A stretch of DNA of 64,000 bases. Origin: Trissonchulus latispiculum. Taxonomy: Eukaryota > Nematoda > Enoplea > Enoplida > Ironidae. The notes below the pieces were generated by a model. The model made no database searches, had not been told where the DNA came from, and saw nothing but the letters and a program-made list of their open reading frames with translations. Below, piece by piece: positions 1 through 10,719 of this stretch. The stretch is from the NCBI GenBank assembly GCA_030248195.1, contig JASAND010004144.1, positions 30,001 through 94,000 on the forward strand, in the 5' to 3' direction. Made by a program: the position numbers and the translations under genes. Numbering within the stretch: the stretch's first letter is position 1; each line of letters opens with the position of its first letter.

Positions 1-120
1 ATGCTCGCCAAGCTTGGCCATGACAAGGGACAGTTAAAGAAAGAAGCATTTTCTAACTAAAGTTTTCTTAGAGCAAAACATTTATAATTACTGAGATTTG
101 TGTGTTTTGGCATTTTTGCA

Positions 121-408
121 ATGTCTATGGATAATAAATTGAGTAAGCTTTGGTACGACCCAAGTAGTCCGTCTGCATATAGTGGAATTACAGGTTTATA
201 CGATACAGCTCGGAGAAATGGTGTTAATGTAAGCATTGATTATATTAAAAGCTGGTTAAAAAGCCAAACAGTGTACTCGAGAACTAAAACTCCAAAGTAT
301 AAATTCTCTATGAGACAAACAGTCTCTACGTTGCATGAAACATGGGCAGCTGATTTAGCTGTAATGCTTAATTTGAAGCGTTGGAACAAGGGATTTTATT
401 TGAAGTAA
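121..408 (+). pseudogene. Retroviral-like integrase, N-terminal fragment (Polinton type)
   Basis: This ORF has about 95 codons from ATG 121; an in-frame TTG at 100 lies further upstream. The N-terminus (LWYDPSSPSAYSG..LYDTARRNG) and the segment ending WAADLAVML match the start of Polinton integrases, where the helical N-terminal region leads into the first catalytic Asp of the DDE core. Here the Asp of ADL is kept, but the protein stops about 15 residues later, so the rest of the DDE core and any chromodomain are absent. The enzyme would normally insert the element's DNA into host chromosomes. The next coding block (polB) starts about 120 bp downstream and lacks its own N-terminus, so a large internal deletion probably joins the two. 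Confidence 0.6.
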
Positions 409-531
409 TTAATTATGAAGCTTGAAATAAGAGGAATATACTGAGATTGAACAGTTTTGTTTCTTTGTTGCTTCGTGTTGTTCAACTTGAGCCAAAGTAA
501 TTACTAAACTAACTTGTTTTATTTGTTTCAG

Positions 532-1285
532 CTTCTGGGGAAAATTTGCTCAACGAGACAACATGAGTAAAACCAAGTACATAACTAACTACGAAGAGCT
601 GGTGAAATTACGAACCGATGACAGCAACGAGATTCAAGATGGTTTACTTGTAGGAGAAAGGCTTATGCTAGTAAAATATGTGAAACAGGAAAGCTTTGCA
701 GTACCTTTAGCATTCTCAAATATGGTCATTGCGGCATTCACTACAGCCTATGGAAGAATGAAGCTTTTTGAATGCTTACAAGTGCTTCAAGAAAAATGTC
801 TATATTTTGATACAGACTTTGTCATATTCATATCCAACGACGGATACGAAGGCTTACAAACCGGTGAAAGGCTTGGCTCATTAAAGGCCGAAGTAGTTGA
901 CAAATATGGAGAAACAGCGTACATTACAGAATTTTGGAGCGAGGGACCAAAAAATTACGGCTACGTGGTGCGAAAAGAAAATGACATTTTCACGGAATTG
1001 AAAATTAAAGGCATACGATTAAATCATATTGCAAGACAAATTTTGACAAATTCCTCATTGAAAGATTTAATATTAACAAATCCTAATGACTCATATTTTG
1101 TACCTGTAAATTTGATAACGAGGGGTAAAAATACTGGTGAACTTTTGACTAAATCCAGACAAAAACGATATAAAATTACTTTTGATAAAAGGTTAATATT
1201 AAGTGATTTGTCCACTTTGCCAATTGGGTTTGTGTCAAATGAAAGATTGTCGATGTGGAAGTTTGCTCCAGTAAATAATTCGTAA
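532..1285 (+). pseudogene. Protein-primed family B DNA polymerase, C-terminal fragment
   Basis: The frame is open from 491 to the stop at 1285. The coding match starts near 532, where codons read FWGKFAQRDN just upstream of the ATG at 563. That stretch, the NMVIAAFTTAYGRMKL helix and YFDTDFVIF (Tyr81 to Phe89 counted from ATG 563) are the palm motifs of Polinton-type polB. Motif C is normally YxDTDS; here the final Ser is Phe, while both catalytic Asp residues (83 and 85) remain. The exonuclease and most of the palm are missing. A sequence that looks like a splice acceptor (ttgtttcag, ending at 531) sits exactly where the match begins, so the missing part could be a lost exon or simply deleted. 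It is probably non-functional. Confidence 0.65.
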
Positions 1286-1582
1286 TTGTTGTACCTTACA
1301 ATAAAATTTTTCTCTTGGGCTTATTTTGGTAATGACTATCTTGATCTTGATCAAGGAGTACCTAGGGTTGTTATAAATTTTATGAAATATGCTCTGAAAA
1401 TATTTGAATCGGAACAAAAATAATTTCATAAAATTTGATTTTGTACTCATAAATTGGCGATGCAATTTTACTTATACAAAAATAATTTTTAGTAGAGTAT
1501 TAAATAATTTTTTGTTTTAGTTTTTAATGAATTTAATCTTAAAACTTTAATAAATACTAATTCATTTATCATATTTTTAGAA

Positions 1583-2009
1583 ATGTATCCCGTCTACGCT
1601 TTGCGTCTTTCAGATTCTGCAATCATTCCAACAAAGCAATCCAAAGGCAGTGCCGGATACAGTGCCAGGGTACAGTGCCAATGATCTAACTATTCCACCG
1701 TATGCTATAAAACTGGTCTTAACTGATATAGTTCTGGAAATTCCCAATGGTTTATATGGACGAATTGCACCTAGATCAGGTCTTGCGCTAAATCACGGAA
1801 TTCATGTTCTAGGTGGTGTAATTGATCAAGATTATCGTGGAAATATTGGTATCATTTTAGTCAATCTTGGAACAGAAAGTTTCGAGGTAAACGTTCATGA
1901 CCGAGTTGCTCAAATAGTGTTTGAAAAAATTGCCCATCCGATTTTTCAAGAAAAGACGTCGTTATCTTCCACAAGTAGAGGTACAAAAGGATTTGGATCA
2001 AGTAAATGA
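1583..2009 (+). pseudogene. dUTPase with a 13-nt frameshifting insertion
   Basis: A trimeric-type dUTP pyrophosphatase removes dUTP to keep uracil out of DNA and is often carried by large DNA viruses and Polinton-like elements. ATG 1583 opens frame 2, which reaches a stop at 1682-1684. The rest of the protein is in frame 3, from about 1650 to 2009. Motif 2 (PRSGLAL), motif 3 (GVIDQDYRGN with its Asp and Tyr), motif 4 (RVAQIVFEK) and the Gly-rich motif 5 (RGTKGFGSS) are all intact. The frame change lies in motif 1, where AGTGCC occurs three times at 1649-1679; the excess over a normal motif 1 fits a 13-nt local duplication. The stop overlaps the next start codon as ATGA (2006-2009), which is compact virus-like packing. 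Confidence 0.75.
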
Positions 2010-2688
2010 ATGATATAATTGAAGAAGCGTGGGAAAGTATATTTGGAAATGAAGAATTTCCAGAAAATAAAAAAGAAATTCCATTAAATGAAACGTGCAA
2101 CTTTTCAAAAGATGACTCTGTAAAATTAAAGCAATTACTTTTGAAATACTACAACTATAAAAATATGTTAATTCCTAAATTATCAGATTTTGAAAATACA
2201 GGAAACAATAGATTATTCAATGATAAATGTTCGTATGATGAATATATCAACAAAAGATATGAAGAAATATTTTCAAAAAATATGAAAAAGATACATATAT
2301 TTGGAATGATTGTTTATACGCAAAACCAAGAAAAAGGAAAATTAGGATATGCTATCATAATCGGGTTGCCCATATAAATTCTCATGTTTGGTGTCCTAAA
2401 TGCAATGAGAGCCATTTAAAAAAGGACCTGAAGTTTCAGTCTTCCAAATATCTGCGTTGGTGTTGCTATCACGGGTGTTATTCCGCGGAAATCAGTCCAC
2501 ATGTATTTTTGCTTCAAGACGAAATTCAAATGGGGTGTTGTGTGCATGGATACTATTGTGTTAAGAAATATTCTGATTGTTGTGCGAATGCATGCCCCCA
2601 TATAAACTTGGCAAATTGTTGTTGTATTCATGGGCTAAGTTGTACCTATTATAAAAATCAATGTAATGTAGGTATTTACTACAATTAA
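2006..2688 (+). CDS. Cys-rich zinc-binding-like ORF with internal frame change, function unknown
   Basis: ATG 2006 overlaps the dUTPase stop. The starting frame is acidic and Lys-rich and ends at 2377. From 2281 the -1 frame is open to a stop at 2686-2688 and has far more protein-like content: a CPKC pair, then closely spaced Cys and His (WCCYHGCYS, GCCVHGYYC, SDCCANACPH, NCCCIHG). That pattern suggests one or more zinc or disulfide clusters. The switch point is the A6T run at 2275-2281, read in the starting frame as tcA AAA AAT, which is exactly a -1 slippery heptamer. Either the gene uses ribosomal frameshifting or one A has been lost from the run; the break in dUTPase next door favours decay. 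I recognise no family. Its neighbours suggest a Polinton accessory gene. Confidence 0.45.
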
Positions 2689-2835
2689 TAACTGAAACAA
2701 ATGTGTTGTCAGTGTTAATAAAAACCAATGATTTCGCGGATGCAGGAACCATGGGATCGTTGATTTCTGATAAAGGCATTTCTAGAAATCAAAAAAGAAA
2801 ATCGTTAAAAACATCTTATAATGACTAATAACATA

Positions 2836-2902
2836 AGTAGTATATAGCGTTTGATCGAATGTCCCTTGTCCCTTCGATGCTATACAGACGCTATATACTA
2901 CT
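2836..2902. repeat. 15-bp inverted repeat (hairpin)
   Basis: AGTAGTATATAGCGT (2836-2850) is perfectly complementary to 2888-2902. The loop is 37 nt and contains a direct repeat of tccctt. It lies just past the Polinton-like genes and may mark an element end. Confidence 0.6.
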
Positions 2903-3320
2903 ATTATTTTTGTTAATTATTTGTTTAAATTTGTGTAAAAATTTTAGCGCGGCAGGGAAAAACCCAAGGAGCTGGAGCAGTTGGAAAGGTGTGCTTGAAA
3001 TTATAACATCAAATTTTAACGCCCCTGAATCATATTTTGGGCTCATATAATGCGACGTTTTGCCACCTGAGCAGCTAAATTTATCTGTTTTACCAATGAA
3101 AGCGAATCCTAAGCTGCTTTTCCATTTTGTTTTATCTTACAATGTGAGAACATATTGATCACATACAGACGAAGACAGAATTATGCATGGACCATCGTCT
3201 CTGAAGAACTTTAGATATGTTGTCGTCTTGGGGTATAAAGTTACAAGAATTTATGAAGTCTGGCCCTGGAGTGAAGAAAAGTTGCTACATTTGATTATCT
3301 GTGCTAATGAAGCAGTTTAG
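2903..3320. other. Intergenic, no recognisable content
   Basis: AT-rich sequence with short random ORFs. No motif, repeat or exon could be supported. Confidence 0.4.
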
Positions 3321-3572
3321 ATGGGAAATGCCGTGACTTAATTGAAGGTTACTAGGCACAGACAGTTTTATTTATGTAAAATAGTAGAAACACTAGTTAA
3401 ATGAAATCAAATTAAAATTTTAGAAAAAATAAACGAGAAGTTTTTTCAGGTTCAGGGAAAGTAGTGACAAATAAAATTAAGTTAATATTTAGGATAAAGA
3501 ACTGACTAAGACATTTATTTAGGTTTAGAAAAAATAGGGTGGCTGGAACGTAGAAAACGCTACTGAAGTGAA
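3321..3572 (-). repeat. Interspersed repeat family R1, copy 1
   Basis: This is reverse-complementary over about 240 bp to 9734-9976. Shared stretches include the CTAGGCACA, GTTTCTACTATTTTACATAA and CTACTTTCCCTGA segments. The outer end, near gtagcg..ctacgttccag, is also shared with 20290-20362. No coding content was found. Function and class are unknown. Confidence 0.65.
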
Positions 3573-3887
3573 TTCACGATAATTATCGGAATATCGTTAT
3601 TGGGGAATGGCCAAGGCCAAGTAACACAGCTAGCAACTCCTTGACATAGGGTGTCAAAACGTGAGCGTTTCAAGTTTGGAAAATATGAAATATTGACTGT
3701 AAATTCTACATTACAATTTGAAAAAGAACGGTATCCTCATATACGTTGGCTTACAACCAGCAACAGGACAATCAATTAATGATTCCAAAAGCGACAATGT
3801 AGTCACAGTTTCCGAAGCAATTTGACATGCTACTTTCATATGTCGCTAAAAATAAAATATTTCTATTAGAAACAGAATGTTGTGAAT

Positions 3888-4055
3888 ATGATTAGTTACT
3901 GTCAGTTGTGCTACACCTATTTCCTCAATAGTGCTGATATTCGTCAACACATTGAAAGGACACACGTAGAAGTTGAACTGTATCAAGGTCCAGAATATCA
4001 ATCAATTTACAACAACTTAAACAACACCATCAACAGCAACACAATGCCCAACTGA
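3888..4055 (+). CDS. Orphan C2H2 zinc-finger ORF (possible last exon)
   Basis: The 55-codon ORF starts at ATG 3888 (in-frame stop just upstream at 3867) and ends at TGA 4053. It contains one good C2H2 finger: C-x2-C-x12-H-x4-H, with Cys 3900-3902 and 3909-3911 and the two His ending near 3965. A Tyr- and Asn-rich tail follows. A finger of this kind binds DNA, RNA or protein through zinc. Other short ORFs with C2H2-type pairs occur at 20323-20616 (-), 22259-22459 (-) and 25928-26422 (+), so this may belong to a dispersed family or to exons of broken genes. Upstream exons could not be placed. Confidence 0.4.
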   Translation: MISYCQLCYTYFLNSADIRQHIERTHVEVELYQGPEYQSIYNNLNNTINSNTMPN

Positions 4056-4311
4056 AACCATACAGGCAATGGTGTAATGATAATGAGAGGTAATAATTAC
4101 CTGCGATATGCACTGAAAAAGTCAAAAGACAAGAGCAGTTTCGAAATTTTTATCAATCGAAGAACTACGTTTTGCCAAACCCTGTCGTGGTTTCCAGTTG
4201 TTTGCCATTGAAAATTTGAGAAAACTAATGCTATGTCTCCATGCGCGTGTGCAGAAGGTATCCGGAAAACTGACGATTTGTCTAGAAATGTTTCGAGACA
4301 AGTTTACAACT

Positions 4312-4414
4312 AGAGATGAGCACGGGCCGGATTTTGTCGGCCCGGCCCGGCCCGGCCCGGCTCGGCCAGGCCCGCTCCGAAATTTTGCTCGGACGGGCCG
4401 AAATGCTAATCTCT
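4312..4414. repeat. Short GC-rich element with imperfect inverted ends
   Basis: The ends AGAGATGAGCA (4312-4322) and TGCTAATCTCT (4404-4414) match at 10 of 11 positions when inverted. The interior is almost only GGCCC/GGCCG repeats, in strong contrast to the AT-rich flanks. TAGAGATG-type ends are common in hAT elements, but no target duplication is visible. Short ORFs here are repeat artefacts. Confidence 0.45.
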
Positions 4415-4789
4415 TTTCGAGACATTTCGTCTTCGAGAATTTTGACTTTTTTCGAGACATCTCAAAATATTCTAGAAAGTTTCAGCAATATTTCTAGAAT
4501 TTGAAAATATTTATGGACTTTTACAAGTATATCGAGACTGCTAAAAATATTTCGACACTTGAAATTTGACGAACTCGAAATTCACCACACGAAAAATTGA
4601 AAACTGCCAGTATATGGCTGGAAATGTGAATCGAAATGTCAGAAATACAGCAATGCATGTCTCGAAATATGAAAAATGTATCGAAATATGAAAAATTGTC
4701 GAAATATATGTCGCGCGTAAAAGTAGTTTTTGCATAAAACTTTGTTTACGCGAAGAAGATTGCGTAAAACTAGGATTACGAAAAGCCGT

Positions 4790-5180
4790 CGCGTAATACA
4801 AGGTTTTACCAAATAAACTTGGGCAAACTAGGTTTACGTAAAGCCGTTGAACTAAAATTTGCGTAATTTTGTTTAAAATCAAATCGTTCCTAAGACGTTT
4901 CTGAAAAGTTGGTGTGAACTTTCAAATTTATTATAAAACTGTTTGCAAACATTTCTGCATTCCTGATTATAACTTTTCTAACTTGCGTAAAACTATGTTT
5001 ACCAAATAAACTTGGGTAAACTAGATTTACGTAAAGCCGTTGAACTAGGTTTATGCAACAAAATTTGCGTAATTTTGTTTAAAATCAAATCGTTCATAAG
5101 AAATTTCTGAAAAGTTGCTGCAAACTTTCCAATTTATTATAAAACTGTTTGCAACATTTTTGCTTTCCAGATTATAACTT
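4790..5180. repeat. Tandem duplication, period 193 bp
   Basis: ACCAAATAAACTTGGG occurs at 4808 and again at 5001. The sequence that follows (gccgttgaacta, caaatcgttc, ataaaactgtttgcaa, gattataacttttcta) repeats in the same order. The copies have diverged by roughly a tenth, with small indels. Related gcgtaaaacta/ggtttacg words occur at 4720-4770 and 5780-5810. Confidence 0.75.
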
Positions 5181-5190
5181 TTCTAAGCTT

Positions 5191-6469
5191 TCCATAACAT
5201 TTCTGAGCAGCGCAATTTATGAATCGGAGTTCAAGTTATTGGACTTTTCCAAAGAATTTTCAAAGGCATTACAGCAATGTTTCCAACTTGGCATAAGGAC
5301 AATGAATTTCTCATAAAATACAATTTTTGATAACATTTTGGTTATTCTGTTTTTCAGTATTTTTCAAAAATAATAATTTCGTTATTTGTAATTATTTTTC
5401 GATTTGCAGCAAAACGTTTTAGATTTAATGCTATTAAAAGTTGTTGAAAAATCAACTGTTTGAAATTTTCCTGGTTTTTATACTGCAGTAAATTAAAAAA
5501 AGAAAACTCCAACGGTTAGACTTTAAAATGCAGAGAATTTTGAAACCCGGTTTTTATATTTACTTATTGCTATTTAAAAATATACTGATCATTATTTATG
5601 GAAAAATTAATAGTCCATATGCTTAATTAGAAAGATTGCTGGAACTTCTTAGGATAGCTCCAATTGGAACTCGAAATTCATAATAATGTTGTGGATAAAT
5701 TAGAAGTTAGAATTTAGAATGCAAACATGTTTAGAAATATGACGATTCGATTTTAAACAATATTATGCAAATTTCGTTTGCTTAAACCTAGTTTTACGCC
5801 ACGGTTTTGCGTAATCCAAGCCAGTACCGTATCCAAAATACCACATCTCTCGCGCATATGGTGGAAGAATTTTGTAAGTATGACCAGTTATCAAAGCCTT
5901 GATTATCTTCATCTAAACAAACAGAAGTTTGCCAAAGAGACAAAAATATTTTATTGTGTTGCATGCTCATCATAACCTATTTTGTGCAAGTCTATTACGA
6001 AATTTTTATTGTCAGTGGCAAAGGGTTGTTTCAATTCCCATGATAGAAAACCAAAAAAATTGCCAAGCGATCCTCGTGATTGGCAGTTTGAAGATTTTAA
6101 ACTAATCAGGACTTTCAGCAATGCTAAGGATTGCCATTGTAGCAATTAAAACTGTATTGCCTATTTTTATAGTACACTGGAATAGGTTCAGGAAGGCGGA
6201 TGTCGACGGAAGGCCGTTTAAGCCACAGTACCGAAAAGGTAGCGTCTACTGTCCATTTCCAGAAGCATCTAGGGCACAGACAGAGCGCTACAAAGGTTGT
6301 TGAATGTTGGCTGGACCAATACTTTCTGGCAGATTCAACATCAACAGGGTTGGTCAATGTAAATTAGGAGTGATGGCTATATCCTTCAAAACCCACCCTA
6401 GCATCGTCATCAGAATCTAAGATCAACATGAGTCATCCTGTAATTGAACACAAGTTTTAATTTTATTCA
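5191..6469. other. Intergenic with scattered weak coding-like stretches
   Basis: Around 5930-6300 a few frames carry CxxC pairs, but stops interrupt all of them and no family could be named. The rest is AT-rich with nothing I can support. Confidence 0.3.
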
Positions 6470-6600
6470 CATTCTAAGTCACAAAATGTTAGCAATGTTC
6501 TCAATCTGTGCAAAACTGTGGTGTAGGTTTATGGGCACATTTTTACAGTGTGCCAGTGCACTTCCCAAAGTTAGAATGTTTTCTTCGTTCACTGTGACTT
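6470..6600 (+). repeat. Paralogous copy of the 29.4-29.9 kb sequence without the inserted element
   Basis: The blocks gtgcaaaactgtggtgtagg (near 6505) and gtgcacttcccaaagtt (near 6557) match the two flanks of the 373-bp TIR element at 29470-29842. This locus therefore shows the pre-insertion state. The long ORF that runs across it (6444-6977) has no recognisable domain. Confidence 0.7.
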
Positions 6601-9307
6601 CATGCTTAAGGCCATTGCGAGTCCAACCAGAGTGGGATCGTTTTCCGGGAGCGACAATGATGATTCAGGCATGCAATCACTGTTGGCTGAATACGAACTC
6701 TTCAAGCCGAAGTTCCTTTAAAACGGATAGCCTTATAGGAAAGACCATTTGCTGGATAGACCATTTGTGGCAACCGCGGCATGTCAACCCAGTTTCCCAC
6801 AAACAATTAGCACAGACTGCTAAAGCAAAACAGTACAATTATTGTAAATTTTGGAGTAGTCGGGTTGTTTGGTTCGCAATTAGCCCCTCCTTTAATACAG
6901 TGACCTGGTCAGCAGCAACAAGTAAGGGTATAGTGGCCCTCTGTTTAGTCGGACCAACAACTTTATCCATGATTTGACCACTGCAACATTTAGAGGGTCA
7001 TTTTGTTGAGAATGCTCAGATTTAGCGGGTTAAGCTGGTAAAAAGGATCAGTTTGGAGAAAAACAAAGCAACTTTAAACCTTAAATCCTAATATGGCAGC
7101 TGGTTGAAAGGTACAGCATATATGTACTTTGTTTTGAGAACTTATTTAAATCTGTGTGTTGGGAGTATATTCACCTTAACAAGAAACTGAACCTACGAAT
7201 GCAAAACATTAAGAAAATATTGTACATTTCTTATAACATACATTTACGATGCACCTATTGATGTATTCAATAATGTGCATGCTGCCTTACTGATCAGTTT
7301 CTGTAATATTTTACATTACAATTTAAGTTTATCAGCTCAAGTTCCAAAATAAATTCATTTTTAACCTTTGCTAAAAAGCGGCAACTGATGCTGTTGAAGT
7401 TAAAATTTTTTATTGGTGTTGTTTGCTGCTGTTGTTATCTTACAGGTGTTATTGTCTAATTTACTTTCAGTAAAAAATAAGCTCCATAAAATATTTAACG
7501 TTTCGTTTATTTTCGTAATTCGATTAAACTTCCTTTTCATGGGAATTAAGCAATCTGCTAATTTTATTGAAGGCCTTAGGCTGTAAACTTCGAATGAACT
7601 GGTGTGATGATTTTCACCTGTGAACATCGAATTTGTAACGTCACTATCCTGGTCGCCCGAACTTTAACACCTTTGCAGCGAAAATATTTCTCAGTTTGGT
7701 AAGAAGTCATTTTATTGCGTTCGATTGCCTTATCTAATCTCAGTTACTCCGTAAAAGTCTGCCAGTTAGCCCTATCAGTATTTCAGTAAAAGTCATTGCT
7801 AATTTTCAAATAATATGTTTTCATCTAAGTGACACAACAGCATTGTCAGAATTTGACTGATTAGTTATTTTATCGAAATATGTACTTCACCATTTAAAGG
7901 TTTGACATAGCTTAAAATGATCAAACTCAGGTATCGGCTCATGGGCAAGACCGAAACAGAGGCCGAGGCTAACAGTTCTAGGCGTAGACATATTAATGTC
8001 TTCCAGTTTTTCGACTTAAGTTCTGTATTAGGAACTTTAGCCCTTAAATATACAATTTCTGCACTTCTTTACTTAGTTTTCATAACATTGATAAGAATTT
8101 TAGTTGAAATTTGATATCTTCAAAAAATTTTCCGTTCTCGGTAGAAGAAGCCCGAAACCTGTCGGTGGACCGATACCGAGACTGGTCAAGTCTCGGCTTT
8201 TGGACGAGACCGAGACTGCCAGCCCCGTCAGCTTGTGCCTCACCCGTTCAACACTGAACCTTCGGAAAGAATATTTATCGACAGAAGTCTGTTAAGGTGG
8301 TGATTTCTTTTGGGCACATATTATTGGTTGACGGTTCAAATCAAGATGAAATTTGATGAAACTTTCCTTAAGTTCATTTAGCATTCTAACACTTTCCGCG
8401 CAGTCCCGCTGCAAAACTTCGACGTTTACGTTCAGGACGGTTTTTGGCGATTTTTGATAAGTGGACAGCAGATGCATAGCTATGATTGTATTCATTCGAA
8501 AGATCTTGTTGAGCTCTACATTTTTGGTTTTTTGGAGCGCCTTTCTAGTTTTTCTCTATCGTGAGATATAGCTGAATTTTTTAGTTTGGCGTTGAAAACT
8601 TGTCATTTTTGCAGACATCAAATAATCCGCCATTTATTGAGCTACGCAAGCCGTAAAATTAAACTAAGGGTCAATTTGAAGGTCTCATCGAGGCCGATTA
8701 TTTGCAAAAACGTGGCCAGATTTTTCCAGCGATCGTAGAGCACTGACTATGCAAGCTAGAGGGTTGCCACTTACTAGACGTATTTTACACAAAAATACAC
8801 AGGAACCCTTTTTAGTTGCCCCAATTGCTGCTTTCTGGCTAACGTGGTTGATTGCCGAAGTTGGGAAAAGTAGGCAGAAACCCGGTTGCGCATACATTTT
8901 AGCTAATTTCCTTAAAACGAGGAGCAGTTCCATAATAATTAGAAAAGGGTCCACAGCTATTTTATACTGGAATCGAATGATGTGGCCGACGCCTAAAAAT
9001 TTACTTTAGTCTGCCAAAAAATCTGGAAAATTAAGTTACTGCGAAATAATAATACTTTCCGAGAATTAAAGTTAGGTTCATTGTAATCATTAGAAAGAGA
9101 AAATTTTAAAAAAATACAAATGGCTTCTTAACTCCAAGGAATGAGCGAATAATAAGGGTTCAAAGTTGATGTTCCCAAAACGAATCACAACCTTAAGAAA
9201 CAATTTTTGCTGCATGCATTTTGCTAAGCTTACGTTTACTAGCACTGAGAAGCCCTGAGTAGCACTGTATAACTAATATGTAAGTATGTACTAATACGTA
9301 TACTGTA
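6601..9307. other. Intergenic, nothing firm
   Basis: At 7917-8260 there is a cluster of accgaga/gtctcgg words that resembles the low-complexity ends of TIR elements, but no paired terminus was found. The ORFs at 8685-9009 on both strands have no recognisable motif. Confidence 0.3.
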
Positions 9308-9685
9308 CTAATATGTAATATGTAAAAAATTCACGGCAAATTTGTGAGCTTGCTGTCTGAATTTATTGCTCGCAATCCACTCTTTAAAAGGTGTCAAGAC
9401 ACCGGCATGCTGCAAGGTCTCCCCTTTAGTGGTGCTCTTTTCTGAGAATAGATGACATCCTATTGTCGTCTGAATACTGGTAGAAGTATTGCTTTTAGCA
9501 TTTATGAGTCTGCTGCAATCACTGTCCGCCTTATACATTAGCGCGCGATACGTTGTTGCACGTTGAAGCAATAAAACTCGCTTGCGGGAAAGCTTGGTCT
9601 ATTCCTTTTCCGCCTTGGCCATTTTAGCACTCCACTCTTTGTGCTTTCTCAGGGCTTTTTCTAGTACTAATACGATTATATAACT
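9308..9685 (-). pseudogene. Unidentified coding remnant with one in-frame stop
   Basis: The minus frame is open apart from TAG at 9601-9599. Upstream of that stop it is charged and helical (EKALRKHKEWSAKMAKAEKE); downstream it reads LLLQRATTYRALMYKADSD and onward to 9308. The matching amino-acid character on both sides of one stop suggests an old exon or transposon gene, not a random ORF. I do not recognise the family. It directly abuts repeat R1 copy 2. Confidence 0.3.
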
Positions 9686-9733
9686 TTTAGACGTCTGTGT
9701 TTTTAAGCAACTGTGAAATTAATTCGTTTCGAG

Positions 9734-9976
9734 AGTAGCGGTGATTGCGTTCAAGTAATCCTACTTTGCCTAAATCTAAGTAAATCTCAACCATTTCTTT
9801 ATCATCAATTTTAACCTAATTTTGTTTGTCACCCTACTTTCCCTGAGCCTAATAAATTTTTTGATCATTTCCTTTTTACAAAATTTTAATTTGATTTCAC
9901 TTTATAGTGTTTCTACTATTTTTACATAAGTGTGTTTGTGCCTAGTAACCTCCAATTAAGTCACAACATTTCCCAT
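9734..9976 (+). repeat. Interspersed repeat family R1, copy 2
   Basis: This is the inverted counterpart of 3321-3572, with about 80% or better identity over most of its length by eye. It starts at agtagcggtgattgcg and ends near cccat at 9976. Confidence 0.65.
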
Positions 9977-10340
9977 TTCAATATCTTTATTAGCGTAAAT
10001 TAAATACATTTAAACAATAATCACATGTAGTCCAATGTATCATCTTTATAACCAATCGGTACGGTTTGTAAACTTGGCAAAATAAGTCTTTTGTCAACAG
10101 TAATCTTGAATACTTTTTTACTATAGTGGTTAGTTAGTTCTGCTTTTCATTTGCTTCTTTTAATTGAGAAATGATCCACCGTAGCAGTACTTTGAGAATT
10201 CTGTAATAACACCCTTATCATTACACCAGGCGTTAGGATTGATTTGTGGAGGGAATTCAATCTTATGCCCTTCACTTTATAGGTGTTACTGGTTACAACC
10301 CGATATGGATAACTTTTTGGTCCTTTCGACCAAAATTCGG

Positions 10341-10591
10341 TAGCAAAAGAGCCAGGTTCATACGTGTCGATGAGTTCATCCTTTTAAGTCACCAAGAAAA
10401 TCACCTTCTTCGGGGTCTACTCACCTTCCTTTGAAATCAATACAGCAATATCAGTGTCATAATATAGCACTCTTGCTTGTAGCTGATGCAAGTAAGTATA
10501 CAGTTTCAGTCGAGCATATGCATAGCATAGCAAAAGAGCCAGATCCATACGTGTCTATGAGTTCATCCTTTAAGTCACCAAGAAAATCACC
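10341..10591 (+). repeat. 65-bp direct repeat pair
   Basis: 10341-10405 and 10528-10591 share tagcaaaagagccag, tacgtgtc, atgagttcatcctt and accaagaaaatcacc, with a few substitutions. A second, smaller duplication (ctcctggg..accaaa) follows at about 10616-10715. Confidence 0.7.
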
Positions 10592-10719
10592 AAGTAGCGG
10601 TGACTACGATCTGGTTTCCCTCCTGGGGTTTTTCGGACCAAAATAATTAAAAACCTCATTCTCATTCCCTCCTGGGTGGGTTTTTTAACCAAATTAATTT
10701 AAAAAAATCCTTATTTTTA

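Larger units (their letters stand above)
22..2870 (+). mobile_element. Polinton/Maverick-like element, internally deleted relic
   Basis: Four consecutive plus-strand coding remnants belong together: integrase N-terminus, protein-primed DNA polymerase B C-terminus, dUTPase and a Cys-rich ORF. Integrase plus protein-primed polB is the defining pair of Polinton/Maverick (adintovirus-like) elements. A full element is about 15-20 kb, so most of polB, the catalytic core of the integrase and the capsid genes are missing. An 11-mer at 22-32 (GACAAGGGACA) recurs inverted at 2860-2870; I used these as tentative limits, but this could be chance. The element may also continue left of the window. Confidence 0.65.

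Noticed and set aside
6444..6977. Longest plus ORF in 6-7 kb (177 codons)
   Set aside because: No motif, and its first part is an interspersed repeat also found at 29.4-29.9 kb.
8685..9009. Overlapping ORFs on both strands
   Set aside because: Neither strand shows a domain, biased codon use or splice sites.
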